Assembly: GCA_964529035.1 (NCBI GenBank)
Contig: CAZGUG010000003.1
Coordinates: 1-56,307, forward strand
Source: CAZGUG01 sp964529035
GTDB lineage: Bacteria > Bacillota > Clostridia > Ch29
DNA: 56,307 nt
Direction: 5' to 3'
Part shown: positions 1 to 7,460 of the stretch, piece after piece
How positions within the stretch are numbered: position 1 is the first letter of the stretch
Layout of the letters: each line of letters starts with the position of its first letter
Notes under the pieces: generated by a model
Seen by the model: only the letters and a program-made list of their open reading frames with translations
Database searches by the model: none
What the model was told of the DNA's origin: nothing
Program-made: the position numbers and the translations under genes

Positions 1-580
1 CCGGTTCCCCCACAAAAACTTCGTATGTATCGGGAAACAAATACCCCTCCAGCCTGTTTTCCCTTACGGGTATGCTGTCAATAAAGCTTTGCCCGAAAAT
101 TCCTTCTTCCACTTCCTTCATGAACTCTTCCCTGTCCACAATACCCTTATCGTGCAGCAAATCAGCTATCTGTCTTAACTCGTAACCTTCGGGTATTGTG
201 AACCTTACCGTTTCTTTAAAGACACTGCCCATTGTGATTTCTTCCATAATATCCTGCAGGCCTGCACCCACCGTCAGCGCATATACCCCCGCCTTGTATT
301 TCCCGCCATAGCCCCTTATCCTGGTTGCAATCCTGAAGGCCAGGTCACTGCGGATTATGCCGCTTTGTTTAAGTATTTCTCCTATTTGCGGAGTTGTACT
401 CCCCATAGGAATCTCTACAAGTACCGTTTCCTCCGACCCCGTTTCAATCGCCGCAGGGCTGAACAGATGTATAAACTGTATAGCTGCAAATCCCAGTACC
501 AGTCCCGCAACCATTAGATATGCCACAGCCCTTTTCCTTCTTTTAACCCCTGACTGTGCTGCAGCAGCAGAATTCTTCAT
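1..580 (-). CDS. mltG: Endolytic murein transglycosylase MltG, N-terminal part (cut by window edge)
   Basis: MltG is a membrane-anchored lytic transglycosylase that cleaves nascent peptidoglycan glycan strands and limits their length. The reading frame starts at ATG 578-580 and runs open off the left edge, giving 193 residues. It shows a short basic N-terminus, one transmembrane segment at about residues 19-40, and a LysM-like region. Near the edge it carries the family hallmark LEGYLFPDTYEV. The catalytic Glu and the C-terminal half lie outside the window. It is the last gene of the alaS/ireB/ruvX-type cluster, the usual position in Firmicutes, but a terminator lies just upstream of it. Truncation is due only to the window boundary. 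Confidence 0.93.
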   Translation of the reverse strand, partial: MKNSAAAAQSGVKRRKRAVAYLMVAGLVLGFAAIQFIHLFSPAAIETGSEETVLVEIPMGSTTPQIGEILKQSGIIRSDLAFRIATRIRGYGGKYKAGVYALTVGAGLQDIMEEITMGSVFKETVRFTIPEGYELRQIADLLHDKGIVDREEFMKEVEEGIFGQSFIDSIPVRENRLEGYLFPDTYEVFVGEP

Positions 581-674
581 GTCCTCACCCCTTCGTCTGC
601 TCCGAAGTCCTATGTATTGGTATTATATATTATATCTTGTCCTCCAAAGATTTACAACAGTAAAGCGGATAAGT

Positions 675-699
675 AAAAGAGCCCGTATTACTCGGGCTC
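675..699 (-). terminator. Rho-independent terminator overlapping the end of the YlbF-family gene
   Basis: A perfect 7-bp stem (GAGCCCG / CGGGCTC, arms 679-685 and 693-699) with a 7-nt loop is followed on the minus strand by a short TTTT run. The stop codon of the upstream gene sits inside the hairpin. The T-run is short, so read-through into mltG is likely. Confidence 0.6.
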
Positions 700-1026
700 C
701 TCTGTTTTTAATGCATCTCCTATTATTTTGTATATATCGCTTAATAGCTGTCCCAGCCGCTGTTCAGACTGCATAAGGGTTTTGGCCTCCTGGTCCATGG
801 ACACCAGGTTATACAGACTGTGCAGCTTTTCCATCTGCTCTTCACTTACATCCTGTCCAAAGGTCTTTAACGACTGCATTTCCAGCTGCTTCTTCCTGAA
901 TTCGTCAACCATGGTTTTTTTCGATTCGTCCTTGTCCACAGCCTCTTTTGCCTTGGCGTATTCTTTGTATTCGTTGCTTTCCCTAAGGGCCCTGGCCAGG
1001 TTGTGCGCAATATCATACGGATTCAT
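688..1026 (-). CDS. YlbF/YmcA-family protein
   Basis: This 112-residue soluble protein is almost entirely helical by sequence, rich in Lys, Glu and Gln. It matches the YlbF/YmcA (com_ylbF) family: an N-terminal YDIAHNLARALRES helix, a central VDEFRKKQLEMQ segment and a C-terminal LLSDIYKIIGDAL helix. In Bacillus the family members YlbF, YmcA and YaaT form a complex that acts with RNase Y on mRNA processing, and affects competence and sporulation. Whether that holds here is inference. It lies 11 nt after the LysO gene pair and downstream of RNase J, so a link to RNA turnover is plausible. The stop codon is inside a terminator hairpin. Confidence 0.85.
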   Translation of the reverse strand: MNPYDIAHNLARALRESNEYKEYAKAKEAVDKDESKKTMVDEFRKKQLEMQSLKTFGQDVSEEQMEKLHSLYNLVSMDQEAKTLMQSEQRLGQLLSDIYKIIGDALKTEEPE

Positions 1027-1037
1027 GTTTCACCCCC

Positions 1038-1640
1038 TTAAAATGGCAGTTTTATTAGCAGGGTTACAAGAACGGGAACTATCGAAGTAAGCAGTACACC
1101 GCTCAGAAAGGCAATTATTGCCGTTTCAGGACCCGTTGACCTTGCAATAACCGGCAGCGTTGTATCCATACAGGTGGACCCTCCTGGCGTTATTGCCTCT
1201 ATATGTCCGATCCTGGCTGCCACAAAGGGGATTAATACAAAAGCAGCGAGTTCCCTGACAACGTTTGTAACAAAAGCCACAGTCCCAAGCCTTACGCTGT
1301 GAAGTTCTGTCAGCAGCACACCCGACAGGCTGTACCAACCCAGTCCGGCTCCCACGGCTCCGGCTTCACCGACACTGTATCCAAGCAGCTTTCCCGCGAT
1401 AACCGTAGCTGTTATGCTTCCGACTGCCATTCCTGCAGGGACAAGGAAAATTCGCCAGCCATACTGCCTTAGTTTTACAAAGCTCTCCCTGCTTCCGCCA
1501 ATATCAAGCCCTACCCAAAACAATAAAAAACACACACCGGCTTCAATAACCGTTCCGGAATACCGGGCAAGGGATTCGGGTAGGACGAAATAGCCGGCCG
1601 CTGTTCCCGTCACCACCGCCAGCAGAATTATCCAGCTCAT
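1038..1640 (-). CDS. lysO: LysO-family lysine exporter, C-terminal subunit
   Basis: This 200-residue protein has about six hydrophobic membrane segments and Gly-rich motifs such as GAVGAGLGWYSLSG, typical of the LysO (YbjE) family that exports L-lysine and its toxic analogues. Escherichia coli LysO is a single chain of about 299 residues. Here the 94-residue upstream protein and this one add up to about 294. The two overlap by ATGA (1637-1640), a translational-coupling arrangement. The split is therefore a real two-gene version, seen in other Firmicutes, and not a sequencing frameshift. The conserved acidic residues of the family appear in the segments WVGLDIGGS and TPGGSTCMDTTLP. Confidence 0.82.
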   Translation of the reverse strand: MSWIILLAVVTGTAAGYFVLPESLARYSGTVIEAGVCFLLFWVGLDIGGSRESFVKLRQYGWRIFLVPAGMAVGSITATVIAGKLLGYSVGEAGAVGAGLGWYSLSGVLLTELHSVRLGTVAFVTNVVRELAAFVLIPFVAARIGHIEAITPGGSTCMDTTLPVIARSTGPETAIIAFLSGVLLTSIVPVLVTLLIKLPF

Positions 1641-1921
1641 CGGGTGTCCTCCCCTTTATGCTGAATAACCGGTTTTAGCATTCTGACCAGAACGAGGCTC
1701 CCTGTTATGGCGGCTGCCGCAAACACCACCGAGTGCAAACCAATTGACAGAAAGCCTTTGATTATTTCATCGTTTGAACCGATTGATACGCCCATTGCAA
1801 ACAGTATAAGCAGCAGTGACCAGAACTGGAACCCGGCGCTTTTTTCTGCTGCTTTGGCCGGTATTCTCCCGGATACCCCCAATACTATTCCCAATACAAG
1901 AAACATCATACAAAGCCACAT
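1637..1921 (-). CDS. lysO: LysO-family lysine exporter, N-terminal subunit
   Basis: This 94-residue protein has three hydrophobic segments and matches the N-terminal domain of LysO: GVSIGSNDEIIKGFLSIG is the recognisable conserved stretch. It overlaps the start of the C-terminal subunit by four bases, so both halves are probably made in equal amounts and assemble in the cytoplasmic membrane. It lies 43 nt after the RNase J gene, in the same orientation. Start: ATG at 1919-1921. Confidence 0.8.
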   Translation of the reverse strand: MWLCMMFLVLGIVLGVSGRIPAKAAEKSAGFQFWSLLLILFAMGVSIGSNDEIIKGFLSIGLHSVVFAAAAITGSLVLVRMLKPVIQHKGEDTR

Positions 1922-1964
1922 AACCGTCCTCCCTAATTTATATTCAATCAGCCGGTATTTTTTG

Positions 1965-3638
1965 CTATATCTCCATTATTATAGGCAGTATCATGGGCTT
2001 TCGTTTGGTCTTCTCATACAAAAAGCTTCTGAGGCTGTCCCTTATACCCGATTTCAGGGTGGCCCATTCGGTAATATGCTTCTGTTCACAGCGGGCCAGT
2101 GCATCTTTGACCACTTCGCGGGCCTGTTCCATCAAATCTTCTGATTCCCTGACATACACGAATCCTCTTGATATAATGTCCGGACCTCCTATTATTCCAC
2201 CCTTTTCCTTGGATATGGTGACCACCACCACCATAAGACCGTCCTGTGCCAGGTGCTGCCTGTCCCTGAGCACCACGTTTCCCACGTCTCCAACTCCCAG
2301 CCCGTCTACCAGTACCTTTCCGGCGGTCACTTTGCCGTTTATTTTTGCAGACTCGCGGGTCAATTCGATGACATTGCCAATCTCAGCCAGTATTATCCGG
2401 CTGCTGTCCATGCCCAATGATTTTGCAAGACGTGCATGGCGTTCCAGGTGCCTGTACTCTCCATGGACCGGGACAAAAAACTTCGGCCTTACCAGGGAAT
2501 GTATCAGCTTAAGCTCTTCCTGGCACGCATGACCGGACACATGGATATCGGCCAGGTCTTCATATATCACGTTTGCTCCTTTGGCAAACAGCCTGTTTAT
2601 TACCCTGCCGATAAGCTTTTCATTCCCCGGTATAGCGCTGGCGGAAATTATCACCATATCACCGGGCAGTATTTCAACGTTCCTGTGGTCCGCATTCGCC
2701 ATTCTGGTGAGGGCTGACATCGGCTCGCCCTGGCTGCCGGTGGTAAGTATGGTGAGCTCATGGTCCCTGTACCTGCCAATCTCGTCTATGTCAACAAGCA
2801 GACCGTCGGGTATATCCAGGTAACCAAGTTCAAATGCAACTCCCACCACATTAACCATGCTTCTGCCGCACACAGCCAGTTTCCTGCCCACCTTGTGGGT
2901 GGAGTTAATAATCTGCTGTATCCTGTGCACATTGGAAGCGAAGGTAGCCACTATAATCCTGTTTGTGGTACCGGCAAAAATATCGTCAAAGGTCTGTCCT
3001 ACCGTGCTTTCTGACATGGTATATCCCGGCCGCTCGACATTGGTACTGTCCGCCATCATCAGCAGGACTCCCTTTTTACCCAGTTCCGCAAACTTGTGAA
3101 GGTTCATCATTTCACCGTCTATTGGTGTGAAATCCACCTTGAAATCGCTTGTGTGAACAATAATCCCTATATCGGTGGTTATCGCCAGTGCCACCGAATC
3201 CGCTATACTGTGACTGGTTCGTATGAACTCCAGGCTCATGCTTCCAAGCTCTACCCTGTCCCCGGCGCTTATGGTTATCATCCGGCAGTTTTCAACCATA
3301 TTGAATTCTGCCAGCTTGTTTTTCACCAGCCCGAGGGTAAGCCTGGTGCCGTATACCGGCACGTTAATCTGTTCAAGTACATAGGGCAGAGCCCCTATAT
3401 GGTCCTCATGTCCGTGTGTCAGCACTATTCCCCTTATTTTATCCTTATTCTTAACCAGGTATGAAATATCGGGTATCACAATGTCTATTCCCAGCATTTC
3501 CTCCTCGGGAAAGGTTAATCCGCAATCCACCACTATTATGTCGCCACCCTGTTCTATTACCGTCATGTTTTTGCCGATTTCGTTCAGTCCTCCCAGGGGA
3601 ATAATCCGAACCTTTCCGCCATTTCTGTCATCTGCCAT
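1965..3638 (-). CDS. rnj: Ribonuclease J
   Basis: RNase J is a zinc-dependent beta-CASP ribonuclease with 5'-3' exonuclease and endonuclease activity, central to mRNA turnover and rRNA maturation in Firmicutes. The 557-residue length fits the family. It shows an N-terminal strand IIPLGGLNEIGKN, the metallo-beta-lactamase motif HGHEDH at residues 75-80, the beta-CASP motif region with TSDFK and ADSTN, the late motif HVSGHA, and a C-terminal oligomerisation domain. The start ATG follows GAGGAGAGTG. Its own promoter is possible: a TATAAT-like box lies in the 132 bp upstream. Only one rnj copy is visible in the window, so J1 versus J2 cannot be decided. Confidence 0.96.
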   Translation of the reverse strand: MADDRNGGKVRIIPLGGLNEIGKNMTVIEQGGDIIVVDCGLTFPEEEMLGIDIVIPDISYLVKNKDKIRGIVLTHGHEDHIGALPYVLEQINVPVYGTRLTLGLVKNKLAEFNMVENCRMITISAGDRVELGSMSLEFIRTSHSIADSVALAITTDIGIIVHTSDFKVDFTPIDGEMMNLHKFAELGKKGVLLMMADSTNVERPGYTMSESTVGQTFDDIFAGTTNRIIVATFASNVHRIQQIINSTHKVGRKLAVCGRSMVNVVGVAFELGYLDIPDGLLVDIDEIGRYRDHELTILTTGSQGEPMSALTRMANADHRNVEILPGDMVIISASAIPGNEKLIGRVINRLFAKGANVIYEDLADIHVSGHACQEELKLIHSLVRPKFFVPVHGEYRHLERHARLAKSLGMDSSRIILAEIGNVIELTRESAKINGKVTAGKVLVDGLGVGDVGNVVLRDRQHLAQDGLMVVVVTISKEKGGIIGGPDIISRGFVYVRESEDLMEQAREVVKDALARCEQKHITEWATLKSGIRDSLRSFLYEKTKRKPMILPIIMEI

Positions 3639-3747
3639 TTCTTCACTCTCCTCTTAATTGCCCCTATGTTATTTGTGTATCCGTTAAACAAAAATACCGG
3701 CTAATACCATTTCGGTTTCCGTTCCTTAACCGATATATTATACCCAA

Positions 3748-3769
3748 TAAAAAACACCCGGACAGGTGT
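3748..3769 (-). terminator. Rho-independent terminator after fur
   Basis: The arms ACACC (3754-3758) and GGTGT (3765-3769) enclose a 6-nt loop, and a run of T follows on the minus strand (A-run 3748-3754 on plus). It starts directly after the fur stop codon and separates fur from RNase J. Confidence 0.72.
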
Positions 3770-3770
3770 C

Positions 3771-4235
3771 TTATTTGGCTTTGCAACTGCTGCACAAGCC
3801 GAAAAACTTCACCCTGTGATCTATAACCTTAAAGAGGTTTTTTTCCTCTATTTTTTCTTCCAAATGTTCAAGCAAATCATCTTCCACTTCCTGCACCCGT
3901 CCGCAGGATATGCATATCAGGTGATGATGCTGGTGGTCCTTGTCTTGTTGGGACAGTTCGTATCTGCTGCAGCCGTCATCAAAATTCAGTTTGTTGACCG
4001 CCCCAAGCTCCTCCAGAAGCTGCAGGGTCCTGTATACTGTTGCAAGGCCGATTTCTGGACATTTCTTTTTGGCAAGGGTATATATATCCTCTGTACACAT
4101 GTGTTTTCCCTTGTTCTCCAACAGCATATCAACCACAACTTTTCTCTGCAGCGTAAATTTGTATCCCTTTTCTTTAAACTTGTTTAGTATTGCATTCCGG
4201 CCGGTCACCTTATTCCTTACACTCCTAACCACCAT
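3771..4235 (-). CDS. fur: Fur-family metalloregulator
   Basis: This 154-residue winged-helix repressor of the Fur/PerR/Zur family has a DNA-binding domain at about residues 20-90 (YKFTLQRKVVVDMLLE, GLATVYRTLQLLEELGAV). The dimerisation and metal domain carries the His-rich DHQHHHL at 100-106, a structural zinc site C108-x2-C111 and a second pair C148-x2-C151. The sequence cannot tell Fur from PerR or Zur: the PerR-type oxidation His/Asp set was not resolved. The annotated ATG has a poor RBS. An in-frame GTG ten codons in, preceded by AGGAGTG, is an alternative start. Fur next to ruvX and DUF1292 is common in this gene cluster. Confidence 0.9.
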   Translation of the reverse strand: MVVRSVRNKVTGRNAILNKFKEKGYKFTLQRKVVVDMLLENKGKHMCTEDIYTLAKKKCPEIGLATVYRTLQLLEELGAVNKLNFDDGCSRYELSQQDKDHQHHHLICISCGRVQEVEDDLLEHLEEKIEEKNLFKVIDHRVKFFGLCSSCKAK

Positions 4236-4289
4236 ATCTTATATTCTTTCAATTCTTTCCTTTTTTAAACCTATTAAGCATAATATGCC

Positions 4290-5678
4290 TTACCTGTCTT
4301 TCAGTTTACCGGCTACCGAACTTTTTACCCCGGACAATACCATGCGAAATGCGTTCCTGTTTGCCTCCATAATCCTGCCGAGGCTTTCAACCATATAGTC
4401 TATCTGTTCCCTGCTTACTATAAGCGGCGGCTCCAGCCTTATTACGTTGGGGTTGTTCAGCGTATAGGCGGTTATTATCCTGTATTTGTTTAAAAGCTCT
4501 CCTGCCACTACGGCACCTATATACTCTTTACCCAGCCTGGAAACAGTTCCACCCGAAAGCTTATTTATTAAGCTTCCTTCTCCGCTGTGAAACTCTACAC
4601 CAATCATCAGGCCCCTTCCCCTTATATCCTTTATAAGCGGGTATCTTTCCTTCATGTCCCGCATTTTTTCGAGGGCATACTCTCCCATTTCCCCTGCTTT
4701 CTTATCCAGCCGGTTGTCTACAATATATCCAAGGGCCGCTATGCCCGCAGCCATTGCCCTCGAATTGCCGCCGAAGGTGGATGTATGCAGAAGACACCTT
4801 TCCATGCTGCCGTAGGCTTTTTTGTATACCTTACCGGTGGCTATGCAGGCTCCCAGGGGAATTATTCCTCCCCCAAGAGACTTTGCAAGGCACATAATGT
4901 CCGGTACCACATTCTCATGCTGGCAGTCGAAGTATTTGCCGGTTCTGCCAAGCCCGGTCTGTATTTCATCGACTATAAGCAGCGCATTGTACCGGTCGCA
5001 TAATTCCCTGACACCCCTTAGATATCCGGCATCCGGTACAATTATACCGCCTTCTCCCTGTATTGGTTCCAATATTACCGCCGCAGTGTCTTTTTCTAAC
5101 AGTTGTTCCTCCAGAGCTGGCAGGTTATTGTACTCCACCGGCTGACAGTCGGGCAAAATAGGTCCAAAGGGTGTTTTGTACTTGTCCCTTCCTGTAACCG
5201 ACAGAGAACCGAAGGATTTCCCGTGGAAAGAATTGCTGCAGTACAGTATCCTGCTTTTTTTGCTGCACAACCTAGCCATTTTTAAAGCAGCTTCCACCGC
5301 TTCGGTACCGCTGTTGCAGAAAAAAGAATACTTTAAATCCCCGGGCGTAACGCGGGCAAGGTTTTCAGCCAGGGCAGCGGCGAAGGGATTAAGCGAAGCC
5401 TGCAGTATATTGGGTGCATCCTTTACCCTCTGCACGGCTTCATTAACAACCGCCGGGTTATGCCCCAGGTTTAAGGCTCCATAACCACCTAAAAAATCCA
5501 GGTATTCATCTCCCTGCCGGTCCCACACCTTCACACCTTCCGCCTTTACAAACCTCTTGTCAAAATCAAGCAGGGCCAACATGCTGGTCATCCCGGGATT
5601 TATGTGCTCCCTGTAACCTTCCCTTACCTTCCTTCTGTCGTATTCATATACTTCTTCCAGTGATACCAATCGCTCCAT
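4290..5678 (-). CDS. Class III PLP aminotransferase, putrescine/ornithine aminotransferase-like
   Basis: This 462-residue fold-type I PLP enzyme transfers an amino group from a terminal amine, probably putrescine or ornithine, to 2-oxoglutarate. It shows NSGTEAVE at 122-129 (phosphate/cofactor binding), SFHGKSFGSLSVTG at about 150-163, DEIQTG at 237-242 and the PLP Schiff-base lysine in LAKSLGGGIIPLG (Lys266). Length and the N-terminal extension before GMTSMLALLDFD resemble E. coli putrescine aminotransferase (about 459 residues) more than the 400-residue ornithine aminotransferases. The substrate is inferred only from similarity. It has a good RBS (GGAGG) and sits between DUF1292 and fur, an unusual insertion in this conserved cluster. 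Confidence 0.85.
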   Translation of the reverse strand: MERLVSLEEVYEYDRRKVREGYREHINPGMTSMLALLDFDKRFVKAEGVKVWDRQGDEYLDFLGGYGALNLGHNPAVVNEAVQRVKDAPNILQASLNPFAAALAENLARVTPGDLKYSFFCNSGTEAVEAALKMARLCSKKSRILYCSNSFHGKSFGSLSVTGRDKYKTPFGPILPDCQPVEYNNLPALEEQLLEKDTAAVILEPIQGEGGIIVPDAGYLRGVRELCDRYNALLIVDEIQTGLGRTGKYFDCQHENVVPDIMCLAKSLGGGIIPLGACIATGKVYKKAYGSMERCLLHTSTFGGNSRAMAAGIAALGYIVDNRLDKKAGEMGEYALEKMRDMKERYPLIKDIRGRGLMIGVEFHSGEGSLINKLSGGTVSRLGKEYIGAVVAGELLNKYRIITAYTLNNPNVIRLEPPLIVSREQIDYMVESLGRIMEANRNAFRMVLSGVKSSVAGKLKDR

Positions 5679-5722
5679 GGTTTTCCTCCAACCGGTTAAT
5701 GTCTCGTATGGGTTACCATATT

Positions 5723-5998
5723 CTAATTATGTTGATTGTTTTCCTGTCTTACCAGTTCTTCGTAAGCTTCCACCACCGTGTTCAGCTCATGTTGGTTGTC
5801 AATCCCTATCAATATATCCCGGCCGTTCTCATCCTGTTCTATCCTCAATACATAGGCCTCTTCGTCCTCGTCGTTATCGTCCGCCGGCATAAGAATCGCG
5901 TATCTTCCCTCATCCACGTCCAAAACCGCCAGCACTTCAAAACGGCACTCGTTATCCTCTTCGTCATACAGTACGATTAATTCCCTGTCTTCTTCCAA
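5723..5998 (-). CDS. DUF1292 protein (YrzB-like)
   Basis: This small acidic protein of 91 residues is dominated by Asp and Glu and matches the DUF1292 family (YrzB), a near-constant neighbour of ruvX in Firmicutes; its function is unknown. I place the start at TTG 5996-5998, because GGAGGTG lies at ideal distance. A GTG seven codons further upstream has no comparable RBS. The core motif LIVLYDEEDNECRFEVLAV is typical. It is transcribed after ruvX, 52 nt downstream. Confidence 0.83.
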   Translation of the reverse strand: MEEDRELIVLYDEEDNECRFEVLAVLDVDEGRYAILMPADDNDEDEEAYVLRIEQDENGRDILIGIDNQHELNTVVEAYEELVRQENNQHN

Positions 5999-6050
5999 AA
6001 CCAGCACCTCCAGTATCACAGGTAAATTTTATTATAATATGATTATGCTG

Positions 6051-6470
6051 TCAACGCGTGTTGTTCCTGTTATCAAGATATCCCTGCAGAATAAATGCAG
6101 CCGCAACCTTGTCAATCACCTTTTTCCTTTTGTTCCTGCTGACATTGCCTTCAATGAGCATCCTCTCCACTGCAACCGTGGACAGTCTTTCGTCCCACAG
6201 CAGGACCTCCAGCCCCGTGACCTCTTCCAAAAGCCCGGCGAATTCTATCGCCTTTTCCCCCTGGGGGCCTATTGTGGAATTCATATTCTTTGGCAGCCCC
6301 ACCACTATTTTTAAAATGTTCCATTCCCGGATGAGTTCCTTAATCTTCTCAACATCCGTATCAATATCCGTTCGTCTTATAGTGGTCAGTCCCTGTGCCG
6401 TCCAGCCCAGTGTATCGCTCACCGCAACTCCTATGGTTCTGTCCCCTAAATCCAGTCCCAAAACCCTCAA
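6051..6470 (-). CDS. ruvX: Pre-16S rRNA nuclease / Holliday-junction-resolvase-fold protein RuvX
   Basis: This protein of about 139 residues has an RNase H-like fold and belongs to the YqgF/RuvX family, which takes part in 5' maturation of 16S rRNA. The N-terminal LGLDLGDRTIGVAVSD holds the first catalytic Asp. Conserved segments VGLPKNMNSTIGPQGEKA, LWDERLSTVAVERML and the C-terminal DKVAAAFILQGYLD follow. The frame stays open upstream, but that part overlaps the aldo/keto reductase. The start is therefore taken as TTG 6468-6470, which gives the usual family length and follows a G-rich RBS, 24 nt after the upstream gene. Confidence 0.93.
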   Translation of the reverse strand: MRVLGLDLGDRTIGVAVSDTLGWTAQGLTTIRRTDIDTDVEKIKELIREWNILKIVVGLPKNMNSTIGPQGEKAIEFAGLLEEVTGLEVLLWDERLSTVAVERMLIEGNVSRNKRKKVIDKVAAAFILQGYLDNRNNTR

Positions 6471-6493
6471 CTCACACACCACCCTATCCAGCT

Positions 6494-7444
6494 TTATATT
6501 ACCTTTATATAAAAGTTTCTGCATCTTGCCGCACAATAACCGCACAGTGTACACATATCCTGCCTTACCGCCGCTTTCCCGTCCCTGATATGCAGCGCCC
6601 CCTGGCTGCATGCCTTTATGCAGCTGCCGCATCCCTCGCACCAGGGTTCTATAATAAGGCGTCTTTTTCGGCCTGCCAGCATATCAGCAGTTTTTTTGTC
6701 AACCGGTCGGTTTTCGAAAAATGCCAGGTTGGCCTCCAACTCTTCAATGCACTGCATACCCACAGCTATGGAATCTATATGGGGTATTTTTAACACAAAA
6801 TCCAAACATCGGCGGAAATCCCGGTTAATATTGCCGCCTCCCAGCGGTTTCATCGCATATATTCCCCTACCGCAGTCACCGGCCCTTTCCACCGCCAACA
6901 GCATTTCTTCAGCCCCGCCGTCGGCTATACCCAGCCCCCTTATGTTTACTATAGGATGAATTACTTCAATTTCATCCAATTTTACCGCTGCTTTTACGCA
7001 TTCAATATGGTGGGTGGACACCCCGAAAGCTGATATATAGCCCTTGTCTCTGGCATTTATTAAGTATTCCACTGCTTCACTATGGCCCTTCAGCGTCAGC
7101 TCGCTCTCCTGCTCATGCAGGAGAAATATATCAATATGGTCTGTTTTTATTTCGTTCATGGCCTTTTTAAGGCTTTTTTCCGCCATTTCCCGGGTATATG
7201 CATAGGTTTTGGTGGCTATTACAAGTTTGTCCCTGGGCTTTCCACGCATGGCTTCCCTTATATGTCCGTAATTGTCATATAGTTCGGCGGTATCCAAAAA
7301 GTTGACCCCCCGATCCATAGCCTCTTGTATCAACCTTGCGCCATCTGCAGCCGGAAGGTTTGCCTGCAGCGGACTTATGGTAAGACTGCCAAAACACAGC
7401 CTGGATACCTTTATCCCGGTTTTTCCCAGTCTTCTGTATTCCAT
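6494..7444 (-). CDS. Aldo/keto reductase with C-terminal 2x[4Fe-4S] ferredoxin domain
   Basis: The 316-residue protein starts with an aldo/keto reductase barrel: MEYRRLGKTGIKVSRLCFG, then NFLDTAELYDNYG with the catalytic Asp and Tyr, VIATKTYAY with the Lys, and DIFLLHEQES with the His. The last 50 residues carry two CxxCxxCxxxC ferredoxin motifs (CEGCGSCIKAC and CTLCGYCAARC). This fused form is common in anaerobes. It suggests electron transfer to or from ferredoxin as well as a nicotinamide cofactor. The substrate is unknown. It lies between the phosphatase-like membrane protein and ruvX, an insertion relative to the usual ireB-ruvX order. Confidence 0.9.
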   Translation of the reverse strand: MEYRRLGKTGIKVSRLCFGSLTISPLQANLPAADGARLIQEAMDRGVNFLDTAELYDNYGHIREAMRGKPRDKLVIATKTYAYTREMAEKSLKKAMNEIKTDHIDIFLLHEQESELTLKGHSEAVEYLINARDKGYISAFGVSTHHIECVKAAVKLDEIEVIHPIVNIRGLGIADGGAEEMLLAVERAGDCGRGIYAMKPLGGGNINRDFRRCLDFVLKIPHIDSIAVGMQCIEELEANLAFFENRPVDKKTADMLAGRKRRLIIEPWCEGCGSCIKACSQGALHIRDGKAAVRQDMCTLCGYCAARCRNFYIKVI

Positions 7445-7460
7445 TCTCTTTTTACGGCAT

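Noticed and set aside
1637..1921. LysO halves as a frameshifted single gene
   Set aside because: The join is a clean ATGA overlap with proper start and stop, and the two-gene form is known in other Firmicutes.
6471..6641. Upstream extension of ruvX
   Set aside because: It overlaps the aldo/keto reductase and gives a protein 57 residues longer than the family; the TTG at 6470 gives the normal length.
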